Position numbers and translations under genes: made by a program. From Oscillospiraceae bacterium (lineage in GTDB: Bacteria; Bacillota; Clostridia; Oscillospirales; CAG-272), in the NCBI GenBank assembly GCA_003343845.1, contig QAKK01000003.1, positions 1-41,351 on the forward strand: a stretch of DNA of 41,351 nucleotides, in the 5' to 3' direction. The notes beneath the pieces are model-generated. The model did no database searches. It was not told the DNA's origin and saw only the letters and a program-made list of their open reading frames with translations. Shown here piece by piece: positions 34,639 through 41,351 of this stretch. The number at the start of each line of letters is the position of its first letter. Position 1 is the first letter of the stretch.

Positions 34639-36009
34639 ATGGAAAGAGAAAATCTCAAATCGCGGCTCGGCTTCATTCTTCTGTCGGCGGGCTGTGCGAT
34701 CGGTATCGGCAACGTGTGGAAGTTCCCCTACGTCGCGGGTCAGGGCGGCGGCGGGGCGTTTGTCCTGTTTTATATTCTGTTTCTCGTGATGCTCGGGCTG
34801 CCGGTGATGACGATGGAATTTGCCGTCGGCAGAGCCAGCCAGAAGAGCCCGGTCCGCGCCTATCAGGCGCTGGAGAAGCCGGGGCAGAAATGGCATATCC
34901 ACGGGTATTTCACGCTCATCGGCTGCTATCTGCTCATGATGTTCTACACCACGGTCGCCGGTTGGATGCTGCATTATTTCTATCTCACCGCCGCGGGCAA
35001 ACTTGAGGGCGTGAGCACGGAGCAGGTCGGCGCGGCGTTCACCGATATGCTGGCAAGCCCTGCGACGATGGCGTTTTGGATGCTCGTCGTGGTCGTACTC
35101 GGCATCGCGGTCTGCGTCATCGGCTTGCAGAACGGGCTTGAGCGCGTCACCAAGGTCATGATGATCGCGTTGCTTGCTATCATGGTCGCGCTCGCGGTGC
35201 ACAGCTTCTTCATGCCGGGGGCAAAGGAAGGGCTGCGCTTCTTCCTCGTGCCGGACTTTGCACGCATGAAGTCGGTCGGCATCGTCTCCACGCTGGTCGG
35301 CGCGATGAACCAGGCGTTCTTCACGCTCAGCCTCGGCGTCGGCGCGATGGCGATCTTCGGCAGCTACATCGGCAGAGATCACACCCTGCTCGGCGAGTCG
35401 GTGCGCGTGGTCGCGCTCGACACCTTTGTCGCCATCACGGCGGGTCTCATCATTTTCCCCGCCTGCTATAGCTACGGCGTCGATCCGGACGCGGGTCCGA
35501 ACCTCATCTTCGTCACCCTGCCGAACATCTTTGCCAACATGCCGCTCGGCAGACTTTGGGGCAGCCTGTTCTTCATCTTCATGGCGTTTGCGGCGCTCTC
35601 CACCGTTTTTGCGGTGTTTGAGAACATCATCTGCTGCGACATGGAGCTCTTCCGCTGGTCGCGGAAGAAGTCCTCGCTGATCAACCTCGTGCTGATCTCG
35701 CTTTTGTCGCTCCCCTGCGTCTTCGGCTATAACATTTGGCAGTCGGACATCTTCGCGCCGTTCGGCGGCGCCATCCTCGACCTCGAGGACTTTCTCGTCA
35801 GCAATCTGTTCCTGCCGCTCGGGTCGCTGGTCTACCTGCTGTTCTGCGTGACGCGCTACGGCTGGGGCTTTGACAACTATCTTGCCGAGGCAAACGCAGG
35901 CAAGGGGCTGAAGGTCAGCCGCCGCCTGCGCGTGTATTTCACCTATATCCTGCCGCTGATCGTGCTGTTCATCTTCGCGTTCGGCATCTGGGATAAGTTC
36001 TTTAAGTAA
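34639..36009 (+). CDS. Neurotransmitter:sodium symporter (NSS) family transporter
   Basis: This 456-residue inner-membrane symporter has 11-12 helices and LeuT fold. Helix 1 carries GCAIGIGNVWKFPYVAGQGGGGAFVLFY (from residue 19, quoted here as GCAIGIGNVWKFPY), which supplies Na+ and substrate contacts, and helix 6 carries FFTLSLGVGAMAIFGSY. Bacterial members bring in amino acids with Na+; length suggests the 11-helix type. The start at 34639 is chosen over an in-frame start at 34468 because the latter lies inside the previous gene and its terminator. It is convergent with the CorC-type gene and shares a bidirectional terminator. Sodium coupling would fit a Na+-pumping V-ATPase. Confidence 0.93.
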   Translation: MERENLKSRLGFILLSAGCAIGIGNVWKFPYVAGQGGGGAFVLFYILFLVMLGLPVMTMEFAVGRASQKSPVRAYQALEKPGQKWHIHGYFTLIGCYLLMMFYTTVAGWMLHYFYLTAAGKLEGVSTEQVGAAFTDMLASPATMAFWMLVVVVLGIAVCVIGLQNGLERVTKVMMIALLAIMVALAVHSFFMPGAKEGLRFFLVPDFARMKSVGIVSTLVGAMNQAFFTLSLGVGAMAIFGSYIGRDHTLLGESVRVVALDTFVAITAGLIIFPACYSYGVDPDAGPNLIFVTLPNIFANMPLGRLWGSLFFIFMAFAALSTVFAVFENIICCDMELFRWSRKKSSLINLVLISLLSLPCVFGYNIWQSDIFAPFGGAILDLEDFLVSNLFLPLGSLVYLLFCVTRYGWGFDNYLAEANAGKGLKVSRRLRVYFTYILPLIVLFIFAFGIWDKFFK

Positions 36010-36013
36010 AAGG

Positions 36014-36050
36014 AAAAAAGAAAACCGCCGTCGGCGGTTTTCTTTTTTTG
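36014..36050. terminator. Bidirectional terminator between NSS and CorC-type genes
   Basis: AAAAAAGAAAACCGCCG pairs with CGGCGGTTTTCTTTTTT almost perfectly. The NSS stop lies 5 bases to the left and the CorC-type stop 9 bases to the right. Confidence 0.93.
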
Positions 36051-36058
36051 TATTTCTT

Positions 36059-37381
36059 TTACGCCTCGATCGGCTCTTTTGCGGGGAGAAGCTTGACCGT
36101 CGCGGTCACGATGCGGTGGTTTTCCACCAGGCAGTCGGTGAATGCGAGACCGTCCGTCTCAATGGAGAAGACCGTGCCGTCTGCGGGAACGGAAGCGCGC
36201 AGCCCCATGACATACCCGCCGAAGGTGTCGTATTCGTCGGTCGGCAGTTCGGTTTTCAGCGTCTCGGCAACCGTGTCGAGCGCCGCGTCGCCGCGGATCT
36301 TCCAGGTGCCTTCGGCAAGCTGTACGATCTCGGGCGCTTCAGGCTCGTCGCCCTCATCGTCAAAGTCGCCCACGATCTGCGCAAGGAGGTCGTTCATCGT
36401 CACGATGCCGAAAACGCCGCCGTATTCGTCCAGGACCACGGCGAAGTGCTCCTTCGCCTGCTTCATGCGGCGGAACAGCACGTCGGCGCGCACGCCTTCG
36501 GGCACAAAGTATGCCGGGCGAACGGCGTTTTTCAGAACGCTCCCACGGTCATGGTCGGCAAGCGTGAAGTAGTCGCGCGCCGAGAGAATGCCGACGATCT
36601 TGTCGCGGCTCTCGTCGCAGACCGGATAGCAGCTGTGGCGGGTCGCCGCGATGGTGGCATGCCAGTCGGCGTCGCTGTCCGCAGTGTCCAGTACGACCAT
36701 GTCGGTGCGATGGGTTGCAATCTCGCCCACCGAGATGTCGTCAAATTCAAACAGGTTGTGGATGATCTCGCGCTCGTCGCTGTCGATCTCACCCTTGCGG
36801 CTGCCCTGGTCGGCAAGGTCCTTGATGTCCTCCTCATAGACCGTGTCGTCCGCTGCGTTCGGGTCAATGCCGAAGAGGCGCAGCACACCGTTGGTCGAGA
36901 CGGACAGCAGCCAGACGATGGGGCGGAAAAGCGTGGACAGCGTGCCGATGATGCCCGCCATCGAGAGCGAGAGCGCCTCGGCTTTTTTCATCGCCACGCG
37001 CTTCGGCACAAGCTCGCCGAGCACCAGTGTGAAGAAGGAGAGGATCAGCGTCACGAGCACCAGCGAGATCGTGTGGATCGTGTCGCGGCTGATCGGACCG
37101 TCCGCACGCCAGAGCGCGTCGGTCAGCGGACCTGCAAAGTTGTCGGCGGCAAATGCGCTGCCGAAGAAGCCTGCCAGCGTGATCGCCACCTGGATGGTCG
37201 CGAGGAATCGTGCGGGGTCCTTGGTCAGTTTGGCAAGGCGGCGGGCTTTTTTGTTGCCCTGCTCCTCCAGTTGGGCGAGGCGTGCCTCGCTCACGGAAAG
37301 CACTGCGATTTCGGCGCAGGCGAAAAAGGCGTTCAGCCCGATCAGAACGATCTGCAGCAGAAGCTGTAAGAAGATTTTCAT
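36059..37381 (-). CDS. CNNM/CorC (HlyC) family membrane protein with CBS pair
   Basis: This 440-residue protein has an N-terminal DUF21 (CNNM) membrane domain of three to four helices (about 1-190), including ITLAGFFGSAFAADNFA. A CBS-domain pair (about 205-335, with DEYGGVFGIVTMNDLLAQIVG) and a C-terminal CorC_HlyC domain (about 350-430) follow. Family members are linked to Mg2+ or Co2+ efflux; the hemolysin label is historical. ATP or nucleotide binding by the CBS pair usually gates transport. It lies 60 bases downstream of a 38-codon ORF with which it is probably cotranscribed. Its ribosome-binding site is CGGAGG. Confidence 0.92.
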   Translation of the reverse strand: MKIFLQLLLQIVLIGLNAFFACAEIAVLSVSEARLAQLEEQGNKKARRLAKLTKDPARFLATIQVAITLAGFFGSAFAADNFAGPLTDALWRADGPISRDTIHTISLVLVTLILSFFTLVLGELVPKRVAMKKAEALSLSMAGIIGTLSTLFRPIVWLLSVSTNGVLRLFGIDPNAADDTVYEEDIKDLADQGSRKGEIDSDEREIIHNLFEFDDISVGEIATHRTDMVVLDTADSDADWHATIAATRHSCYPVCDESRDKIVGILSARDYFTLADHDRGSVLKNAVRPAYFVPEGVRADVLFRRMKQAKEHFAVVLDEYGGVFGIVTMNDLLAQIVGDFDDEGDEPEAPEIVQLAEGTWKIRGDAALDTVAETLKTELPTDEYDTFGGYVMGLRASVPADGTVFSIETDGLAFTDCLVENHRIVTATVKLLPAKEPIEA

Positions 37382-37441
37382 GTAAAAATGTCCTCCGATA
37401 TGTAAAATGATGTGTTGAAAATTTGAAAAATGGGATGCACA

Positions 37442-37558
37442 TCAATTTTGCAGCTCGGAGAGGCGCGGGCGGGCAAGCTTTGCCTTGTACAGGTCATAGC
37501 GCAGGGCAAGCGCGCGCGTCGCGCATAAATTGCCGTCGGCTGTGCCGGCGTCGTCCAT
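37442..37558 (-). CDS. Small 38-residue ORF upstream of the CorC-type gene
   Basis: The ORF MDDAGTADGNLCATRALALR plus 18 further residues, ending in KLARPRLSELQN, has a strong ribosome-binding site (CGGAGGAAC) and its own promoter. The frame is open further upstream over repeat DNA, but this start is the one with the site. No homologue is recognised. The C-terminal half is basic and helical. It could be a small protein or a translated leader that controls the CorC-type gene. Confidence 0.5.
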   Translation of the reverse strand: MDDAGTADGNLCATRALALRYDLYKAKLARPRLSELQN

Positions 37559-37598
37559 AAACAGGTTCCTCCGTGTCAGAAATTTGTGTATCGGTATG

Positions 37599-37627
37599 AG
37601 TATAACAGAAAATCGCCCCGCGCGCAA
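37599..37627 (-). promoter_or_regulatory. Promoter of the small ORF and CorC-type gene
   Basis: On the minus strand: TTGCGC (37622-37627), a 17-base spacer and TATACT (37599-37604). It overlaps a long palindrome, AAAATCGCCCCGC with its complement (about 37609-37648), which could be an operator or the terminator of an upstream transcript. Confidence 0.55.
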
Positions 37628-37872
37628 AGCGCGTGCGGGGCGATTTTCACGCGCGGCGGGCGGCGGCGGGCGGTTTTTCTGCTCAAAACTGCACCGCAGC
37701 CGCATTTTGGTGCAAAAATCGGCGGCTTTGCACGCCGGACAAGCCGCCCTTACCGGGTTTGCGAGAACCCATGCTCCTGTAGGGGCGACCATCGGTCGCC
37801 CGCCGACACAGAGCAAAAACGGGCGACCGCTGGGTCGCCCATCCGTATTCTTGCAAATCCTGCAATTTTCCC
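37628..37872. repeat. Palindromes between murI and the CorC-type gene
   Basis: No gene is present. A GC-rich segment with a TGCACCGCAGCCGCATTTTGG stretch (quoted as TGCACCGCAGCC) is followed by two family-B palindromes: GTAGGGGCGACCATCGGTCG with CCCG (37778-37802), and GGGCGACCGCTGGGTCGCCC (37821-37840). Confidence 0.7.
37810..37841 (-). terminator. Family-B palindrome acting as terminator of the murI operon
   Basis: Read on the minus strand, GGGCGACC-CAGC-GGTCGCCC is followed by GTTTTTG, about 32 bases after the murI stop. This is a case where a dispersed repeat has the form of an intrinsic terminator. Confidence 0.75.
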
Positions 37873-38652
37873 TCAATATGCCTCAATGTCCACCTTTTGG
37901 GCGCGGATCGTCTCCCCGCCGAGAAACACGCGGGCAACGGTGTCAAAGTTGACCGGGCTGTCGCTGACAAAGAAGGACGCGCTGCCGCTGCCGCTCGTCT
38001 TGCCGCAGACCGCCGCGACTTCAGCAGCTGCCGCCGCGCCGGAATTCACAAGCGTCACGCCCGGGAGCAGATCGCCGATGATGTCCGCGATGATGGGGAA
38101 ATGCGTGCAGCCGAGAATCAGCGTGTCGATGCCTTCGTCACGCAGCGGCGCGAGGTAGTCGGCGGCAACTTCGCGCGTCACGGTGCACCCCCGCCCGATG
38201 TAGCCGTTTTCCACCAGCGGGACGAACAGCGGGCAGGCGATCGAGGTCACGGCGGCATGCGGGTTCGCAGCGGCGATCTTCTTTGCAAACGCGCCGCTCG
38301 AGATCGTCGCGCCCGTGCCGATCACGCCGATCTTTTCGTTCTTCGTTGCGGCGAGCGCGGCGTTTACCGACGCATCCACCACGCCGAAGAGCGGAATCGA
38401 AAATTCGCTTTTGATGTCGTCCAGCACGACCGAGCTGACCGTGCCGCAGGCGGCGAGGATCACGTCCGCGCCCTGCCGGAGCAGAAACCGGATGTCCTGC
38501 CTTGCGTAGCGGGTCAGGATCTCGCGGGAGCGGGAGCCGTAGGGCACGCGCCCCGTGTCGCCGAAGTAAACGAAATCGCCCGCGGGCAGCAGGGCGTGCA
38601 GCTCCTTGTAGGCGGTCAGCCCGCCGAGTCCGCTGTCAAAAATACCGATCAC
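37873..38652 (-). CDS. murI: Glutamate racemase
   Basis: This 259-residue enzyme makes D-glutamate for peptidoglycan. Family marks are DSGLGG (6-11), PYGSRS (37-42), the first catalytic cysteine in AACGTVSS (Cys69) and the second in LGCTHFP (Cys182, His184). In most MurI proteins the first motif is ACNTAS. Here the Asn after the cysteine is Gly70, a change in an active-site position. Both cysteines, the Asp and the His are kept, so activity is still expected. It is the last gene of a three-gene operon, four bases after prmC. Confidence 0.92.
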   Translation of the reverse strand: MIGIFDSGLGGLTAYKELHALLPAGDFVYFGDTGRVPYGSRSREILTRYARQDIRFLLRQGADVILAACGTVSSVVLDDIKSEFSIPLFGVVDASVNAALAATKNEKIGVIGTGATISSGAFAKKIAAANPHAAVTSIACPLFVPLVENGYIGRGCTVTREVAADYLAPLRDEGIDTLILGCTHFPIIADIIGDLLPGVTLVNSGAAAAAEVAAVCGKTSGSGSASFFVSDSPVNFDTVARVFLGGETIRAQKVDIEAY

Positions 38653-38656
38653 AGTG

Positions 38657-39478
38657 TCAAACCTTTCTTTGTTGTCTGGTCATGCGCGCGGCGCGGAAGC
38701 GCCCGCCAAGGTCGAAAAGCGGCGCGAATCCGAGCCTGTGCGCCGCGGCAAGCGCCGCCGCGTCCTTTTCCTGATCGTACCCGAATTCAAAGAGAAAGGC
38801 GCCGCCGTCAGCAAGATTTTGCGCGTAGTTTGTGAGGATCGCGCGGTAAAAATCCATGCCGTCCGCGCCGCCGTCCAGCGCCATCTTCGGCTCGTAGGCA
38901 AGCTCGGGCGCAAGCGTCGGCACAACGTCCGTGCGGATGTAAGGCGGATTGGAAACGATGCAGTCGAATACCTCGCCGAGCGGAGAGGGCGCGGTCACGT
39001 CCAGCCGTGCAAAATCCACGGTCGTGACGCCGTTTTCCGCCGCGTTCTTCGCCGCCATCGTGAGTGCGCCCGCCGACAGGTCGGCGGCAAGCACCGTGAT
39101 GTCGGGGCGGTTCTTCGCGGTCGAGATCGCGATGCAGCCGCTGCCGGTGCAGAGGTCGAGCAGCCGCGCGGCGCGCGGCAGGTCGGCAACCAGCGTTTCC
39201 ACCAGCAGTTCGGTGTCCGCGCGCGGAATCAGGCAGTCCGGCGAGACGAAGTATTCTTCCTTATAAAAATGCCATTTGCCGAGGATGTATTGGAGCGGCT
39301 CGTGCCGTGCGCGCCGCGCAACCGCATCATCGAGCCGCCCGTCCGTGTCCGCAATGTTGCAGAAGGGCAGGTCGGCGGCAGCGATGCCGCACAGCTCCGT
39401 TAACAGTATACGCGCCTCGCCCGCGGAATTTTCCACGCCCGCGGCGGCAAGCGCGGCTTTCAGCGCGGCGTAGGTCAT
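38657..39478 (-). CDS. prmC: Release factor glutamine methyltransferase
   Basis: This 273-residue SAM-dependent enzyme methylates the GGQ glutamine of release factors RF1 and RF2. It has an N-terminal helical domain with PLQYILGKWHFY (61-72) and PRADTE (85-90), the SAM-binding motif DLCTGSGCIA (108-117) and the catalytic NPPY (177-180). It overlaps the DUF1385 gene by four bases (ATGA) and is followed four bases later by murI. In Firmicutes the usual neighbours are prfA and a DUF1385 gene. Here no prfA lies within the window. Confidence 0.95.
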   Translation of the reverse strand: MTYAALKAALAAAGVENSAGEARILLTELCGIAAADLPFCNIADTDGRLDDAVARRARHEPLQYILGKWHFYKEEYFVSPDCLIPRADTELLVETLVADLPRAARLLDLCTGSGCIAISTAKNRPDITVLAADLSAGALTMAAKNAAENGVTTVDFARLDVTAPSPLGEVFDCIVSNPPYIRTDVVPTLAPELAYEPKMALDGGADGMDFYRAILTNYAQNLADGGAFLFEFGYDQEKDAAALAAAHRLGFAPLFDLGGRFRAARMTRQQRKV

Positions 39479-40569
39479 TGTGCGTCGCCGCTGTCTGCGG
39501 CGGGGGTGTCGTCGGACGCGGCGGTATCCCCTGCTGCTGCGGTGTCGCCGGACGCGTCGTCTGCCGCAGGTTCTGCCGCCTGCGGCTTCGATGCGGCGAT
39601 CACTGCCTCTACTTCGCTTGCCGGGAACTCATCCGGCATCGCGCTCTTGAGCGCCGTGATGGCGATCTCCAGCTGGGAAAGGTCGGGCTCGCGTGTCGTG
39701 ATGCGCTGCATCCACAGCCCGGGTGCGGAGACGATCTTTGTAAAGAGGTTCTCGTGCTTGCCTGCATAGAGGATGAACTCAAAGCCGATCCCGCAGATCA
39801 CGGGGAGCAGCAGCGGCTTCAGCACAAGGCGCAGCCAGATGTTGTCCCAGGTGACAAAGGAGAAGACCAGCACGCTTAAGATCAGCATGATAAAGATGAA
39901 GCTCGTGCCGCAGCGCGGGTGAAACCGCGTGTAGTGCTTCGCATTCTCGGGGGTCAGCTCCACGCCCGCCTCATAGCAGGCGATGCTCTTGTGCTCCGCA
40001 CCGTGATATTCAAAGGTGCGGCGGATGTCGGGCATCAGCGAGACGAGGAGAATGTAGCCGACGAAGATGCCGATGCGGATCAGCCCCTCGCACAGCGTCT
40101 TGAAGACGCCGAGCGCGCCGCCCGCAAGCCCGAGCAGCATGTCCAGCCCCTTGGTTGCCAGCGTCGGCAGCACAAGAAACAGCCCGATGCCCAGCACCAC
40201 GCCGAGGAAACCGGCAACGCCCATGATCGCATTCATCACCTTGTCGCCGAAGGTCTTTGCCAGCCATTTTTCAAACTTGGATTCCGGCTCGTCCGTGTCC
40301 ATCCCGAGGGCGACCGCCGAGATAGACAGCACCTTGAAGGAGAGCTTCATGGACTCGACCAGCGAGACCACGCCGCGCACCAGCGGCAGGTTCCAGAACC
40401 GGTTCCGCTTGCGCAGCGAGACATAATTGCGGTTTTCCACCGAGATCGAGCCGTCCTCGTGGCGGGACGCGATGCTGTAGCGGTCGCCGCAGCGCATCAT
40501 CACGCCTTCGAGGACCGCTTCACCGCCCACTCTGCCGAGGCGGGGATTCGTTTCGTGCTTTTTCTTCAT
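39475..40569 (-). CDS. DUF1385 membrane protein (YqhQ-like)
   Basis: This 364-residue membrane protein has the family marks GGEAVLEGVMMR near the N-terminus (about 15-26), EYHGAEHKSIACYEAG (about 188-203) and RFHPRCGTSFIFIM. The His/Glu/Cys content suggests metal binding. There are four to five membrane helices. The C-terminal 40 or so residues are Ala/Asp/Ser/Thr low complexity, which is not usual for the family and looks like a recent extension. Its function is not established; it is commonly found next to prmC and prfA in Firmicutes. It is the first gene of the operon with prmC and murI. Confidence 0.9.
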   Translation of the reverse strand: MKKKHETNPRLGRVGGEAVLEGVMMRCGDRYSIASRHEDGSISVENRNYVSLRKRNRFWNLPLVRGVVSLVESMKLSFKVLSISAVALGMDTDEPESKFEKWLAKTFGDKVMNAIMGVAGFLGVVLGIGLFLVLPTLATKGLDMLLGLAGGALGVFKTLCEGLIRIGIFVGYILLVSLMPDIRRTFEYHGAEHKSIACYEAGVELTPENAKHYTRFHPRCGTSFIFIMLILSVLVFSFVTWDNIWLRLVLKPLLLPVICGIGFEFILYAGKHENLFTKIVSAPGLWMQRITTREPDLSQLEIAITALKSAMPDEFPASEVEAVIAASKPQAAEPAADDASGDTAAAGDTAASDDTPAADSGDAQ

Positions 40570-40631
40570 TTATATATACTCACTTTCTGTGCCGATCATT
40601 GTTTTCAGATGGGAACAAAACTTCACTATAC

Positions 40632-40659
40632 ATTATAACACACCCGACCGCGATTGCAA
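40632..40659 (-). promoter_or_regulatory. Promoter of the DUF1385-prmC-murI operon
   Basis: On the minus strand: TTGCAA (40654-40659), a 16-base spacer and a perfect TATAAT (40632-40637), about 63 bases before the ATG. Confidence 0.8.
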
Positions 40660-40787
40660 GTGAATTTTTCGTGTCGGCGCAAACTGCCCCGCGGGGTACG
40701 GATTGTGCCCTGCGGCGGGCTTGTCCGCAACATATAGTGGGGTCACTTTTTGCCCGAAAAAAGTTGCGAAAAAATTGCAAAAAAGGC

Positions 40788-40816
40788 TTGACAATCCCGT
40801 TTCCGGGTGGTAGAAT
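40788..40816 (+). promoter_or_regulatory. rRNA promoter P1
   Basis: A perfect TTGACA (40788-40793), a 17-base spacer and TAGAAT (40811-40816). An A-rich tract (40757-40784) upstream resembles an UP element. Confidence 0.88.
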
Positions 40817-40885
40817 GTAAAAGCTCTCGACGAGAGAAAGTCAAAAAAGTGCAAAGAAAATTTTAAAAGAATTTTCAAAAACCTA

Positions 40886-40914
40886 TTGACAAATCGAAAT
40901 TGAGAGTGTATAAT
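40886..40914 (+). promoter_or_regulatory. rRNA promoter P2
   Basis: A perfect TTGACA (40886-40891), a 17-base spacer and a perfect TATAAT (40909-40914), again after an A-rich tract. Tandem P1-P2 promoters are typical of rRNA operons in Firmicutes. Confidence 0.93.
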
Positions 40915-40920
40915 ATACAA

Positions 40921-41150
40921 GGTTGCGCAGAAAGCGCGCAGCAACTTCGGTCATTGAAAATTGAACAACAAAGAGAAAGAAACACAAAGAACTGAAGAAG
41001 TAAAGTGTGTGAGAGATCTCGAACAATTCTTTAGAGAAACCAAGTAAAGAAAACTTATGCGAAAAGCAAGCGATTGCTTGAGCGAACGAATCGAACGATT
41101 CTGAATAAGATTTGAGCAGTTGGTCTTCGGGCTGACTGTTTAGATACAAT
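40921..41150 (+). other. rRNA operon 5' leader
   Basis: A leader of about 230 bases holds no gene. CATTGAAAATTGAACAAC (40955-40972) resembles the boxA-type antitermination element seen in Firmicutes leaders. GAGAGATCTC and AAGCAAGCGATTGCTT form hairpins. The part just before 16S probably pairs with sequence after 16S to form the RNase III processing stem, which cannot be checked here. Confidence 0.6.

Positions 41151-41351
<201 letters not shown>

Noticed and set aside
40570..41150. tRNA or protein genes in the region before 16S
   Set aside because: No cloverleaf or supported frame was seen. The region holds a divergent promoter, tandem rRNA promoters and the leader.

Overview
The window is about 41 kb of GC-rich bacterial DNA. 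It reads as the chromosome of a spore-lineage Firmicute in class Clostridia, most like gut Oscillospirales-type anaerobes. The reasons are pyruvate:ferredoxin oxidoreductase as a central enzyme, a GerA-type germination protein, two lipoteichoic-acid-synthase-like sulfatases, a bacterial V-type ATPase operon, the L10 leader ahead of rplJ-rplL, and a Clostridia-like start of a 16S rRNA gene at the right end. Genus and species cannot be fixed from what is here. Almost everything is housekeeping or surface physiology. No phage, integrase, transposase, CRISPR array or toxin system was seen.

Layout. 1-1520: a tandem array of terminator hairpins, then rplL and rplJ on the minus strand, with the L10 leader and a consensus promoter. 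1521-7183: a minus-strand operon of three NAD(P)-dependent oxidoreductases, then a divergent pair of regulators (an OmpR-type winged helix and an AraC-type). 7416-11205: the PFOR gene with its own promoter and terminator. 11326-19179: cell-envelope genes (zinc-ribbon membrane protein, LtaS-like protein, GerA/SpoVAF-like protein, and an overlapping LtaS-like plus glycerophosphodiesterase pair). 19249-29013: the nine-gene V-ATPase operon in the order G/H-I-K-E-C-F-A-B-D, with repeat-rich gaps of about 260-330 bp at the I/K, C/F and B/D junctions. 29184-31802: argS and a YebC/PmpR gene. 32099-36050: an orphan substrate-binding lipoprotein, divergent from an internally deleted ABC exporter gene, then a Na+-dependent NSS transporter. 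36059-37627: a CorC/CNNM-type protein preceded by a 38-codon ORF. 37810-40659: an operon of a DUF1385 protein, prmC and murI. 40788-41351: tandem rRNA promoters, a leader, and the first 201 bases of 16S rRNA.

The most distinctive feature is the intergenic DNA. It is loaded with short palindromes of a few families: A, CCTTCCCC/GGGGAAG hairpins ending in GAAGCCTRA; B, GTAGGGGCGACC/GGTCGCCC; C, GGCGGGGGCTTGCTCCCGCC; D, GGGTCGTCGAGG/GCCGACCCCTAC. They combine into modular multi-hairpin elements, stay outside every coding region, and occur inside the V-ATPase transcription unit. Other points of interest are the 140-bp terminator triplication after rplL, an in-frame deletion that joins the N-terminus of an ABC exporter to its signature motif, a germination-gene start codon set inside a terminator T-tract, and a complete Na+-site signature in V-ATPase subunit K.

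The PFOR, Na+-type V-ATPase and NSS symporter genes fit an anaerobic, sodium-coupled energy economy. That is inference, not proof. All calls rest on reading the sequence and translations; no database search was run.
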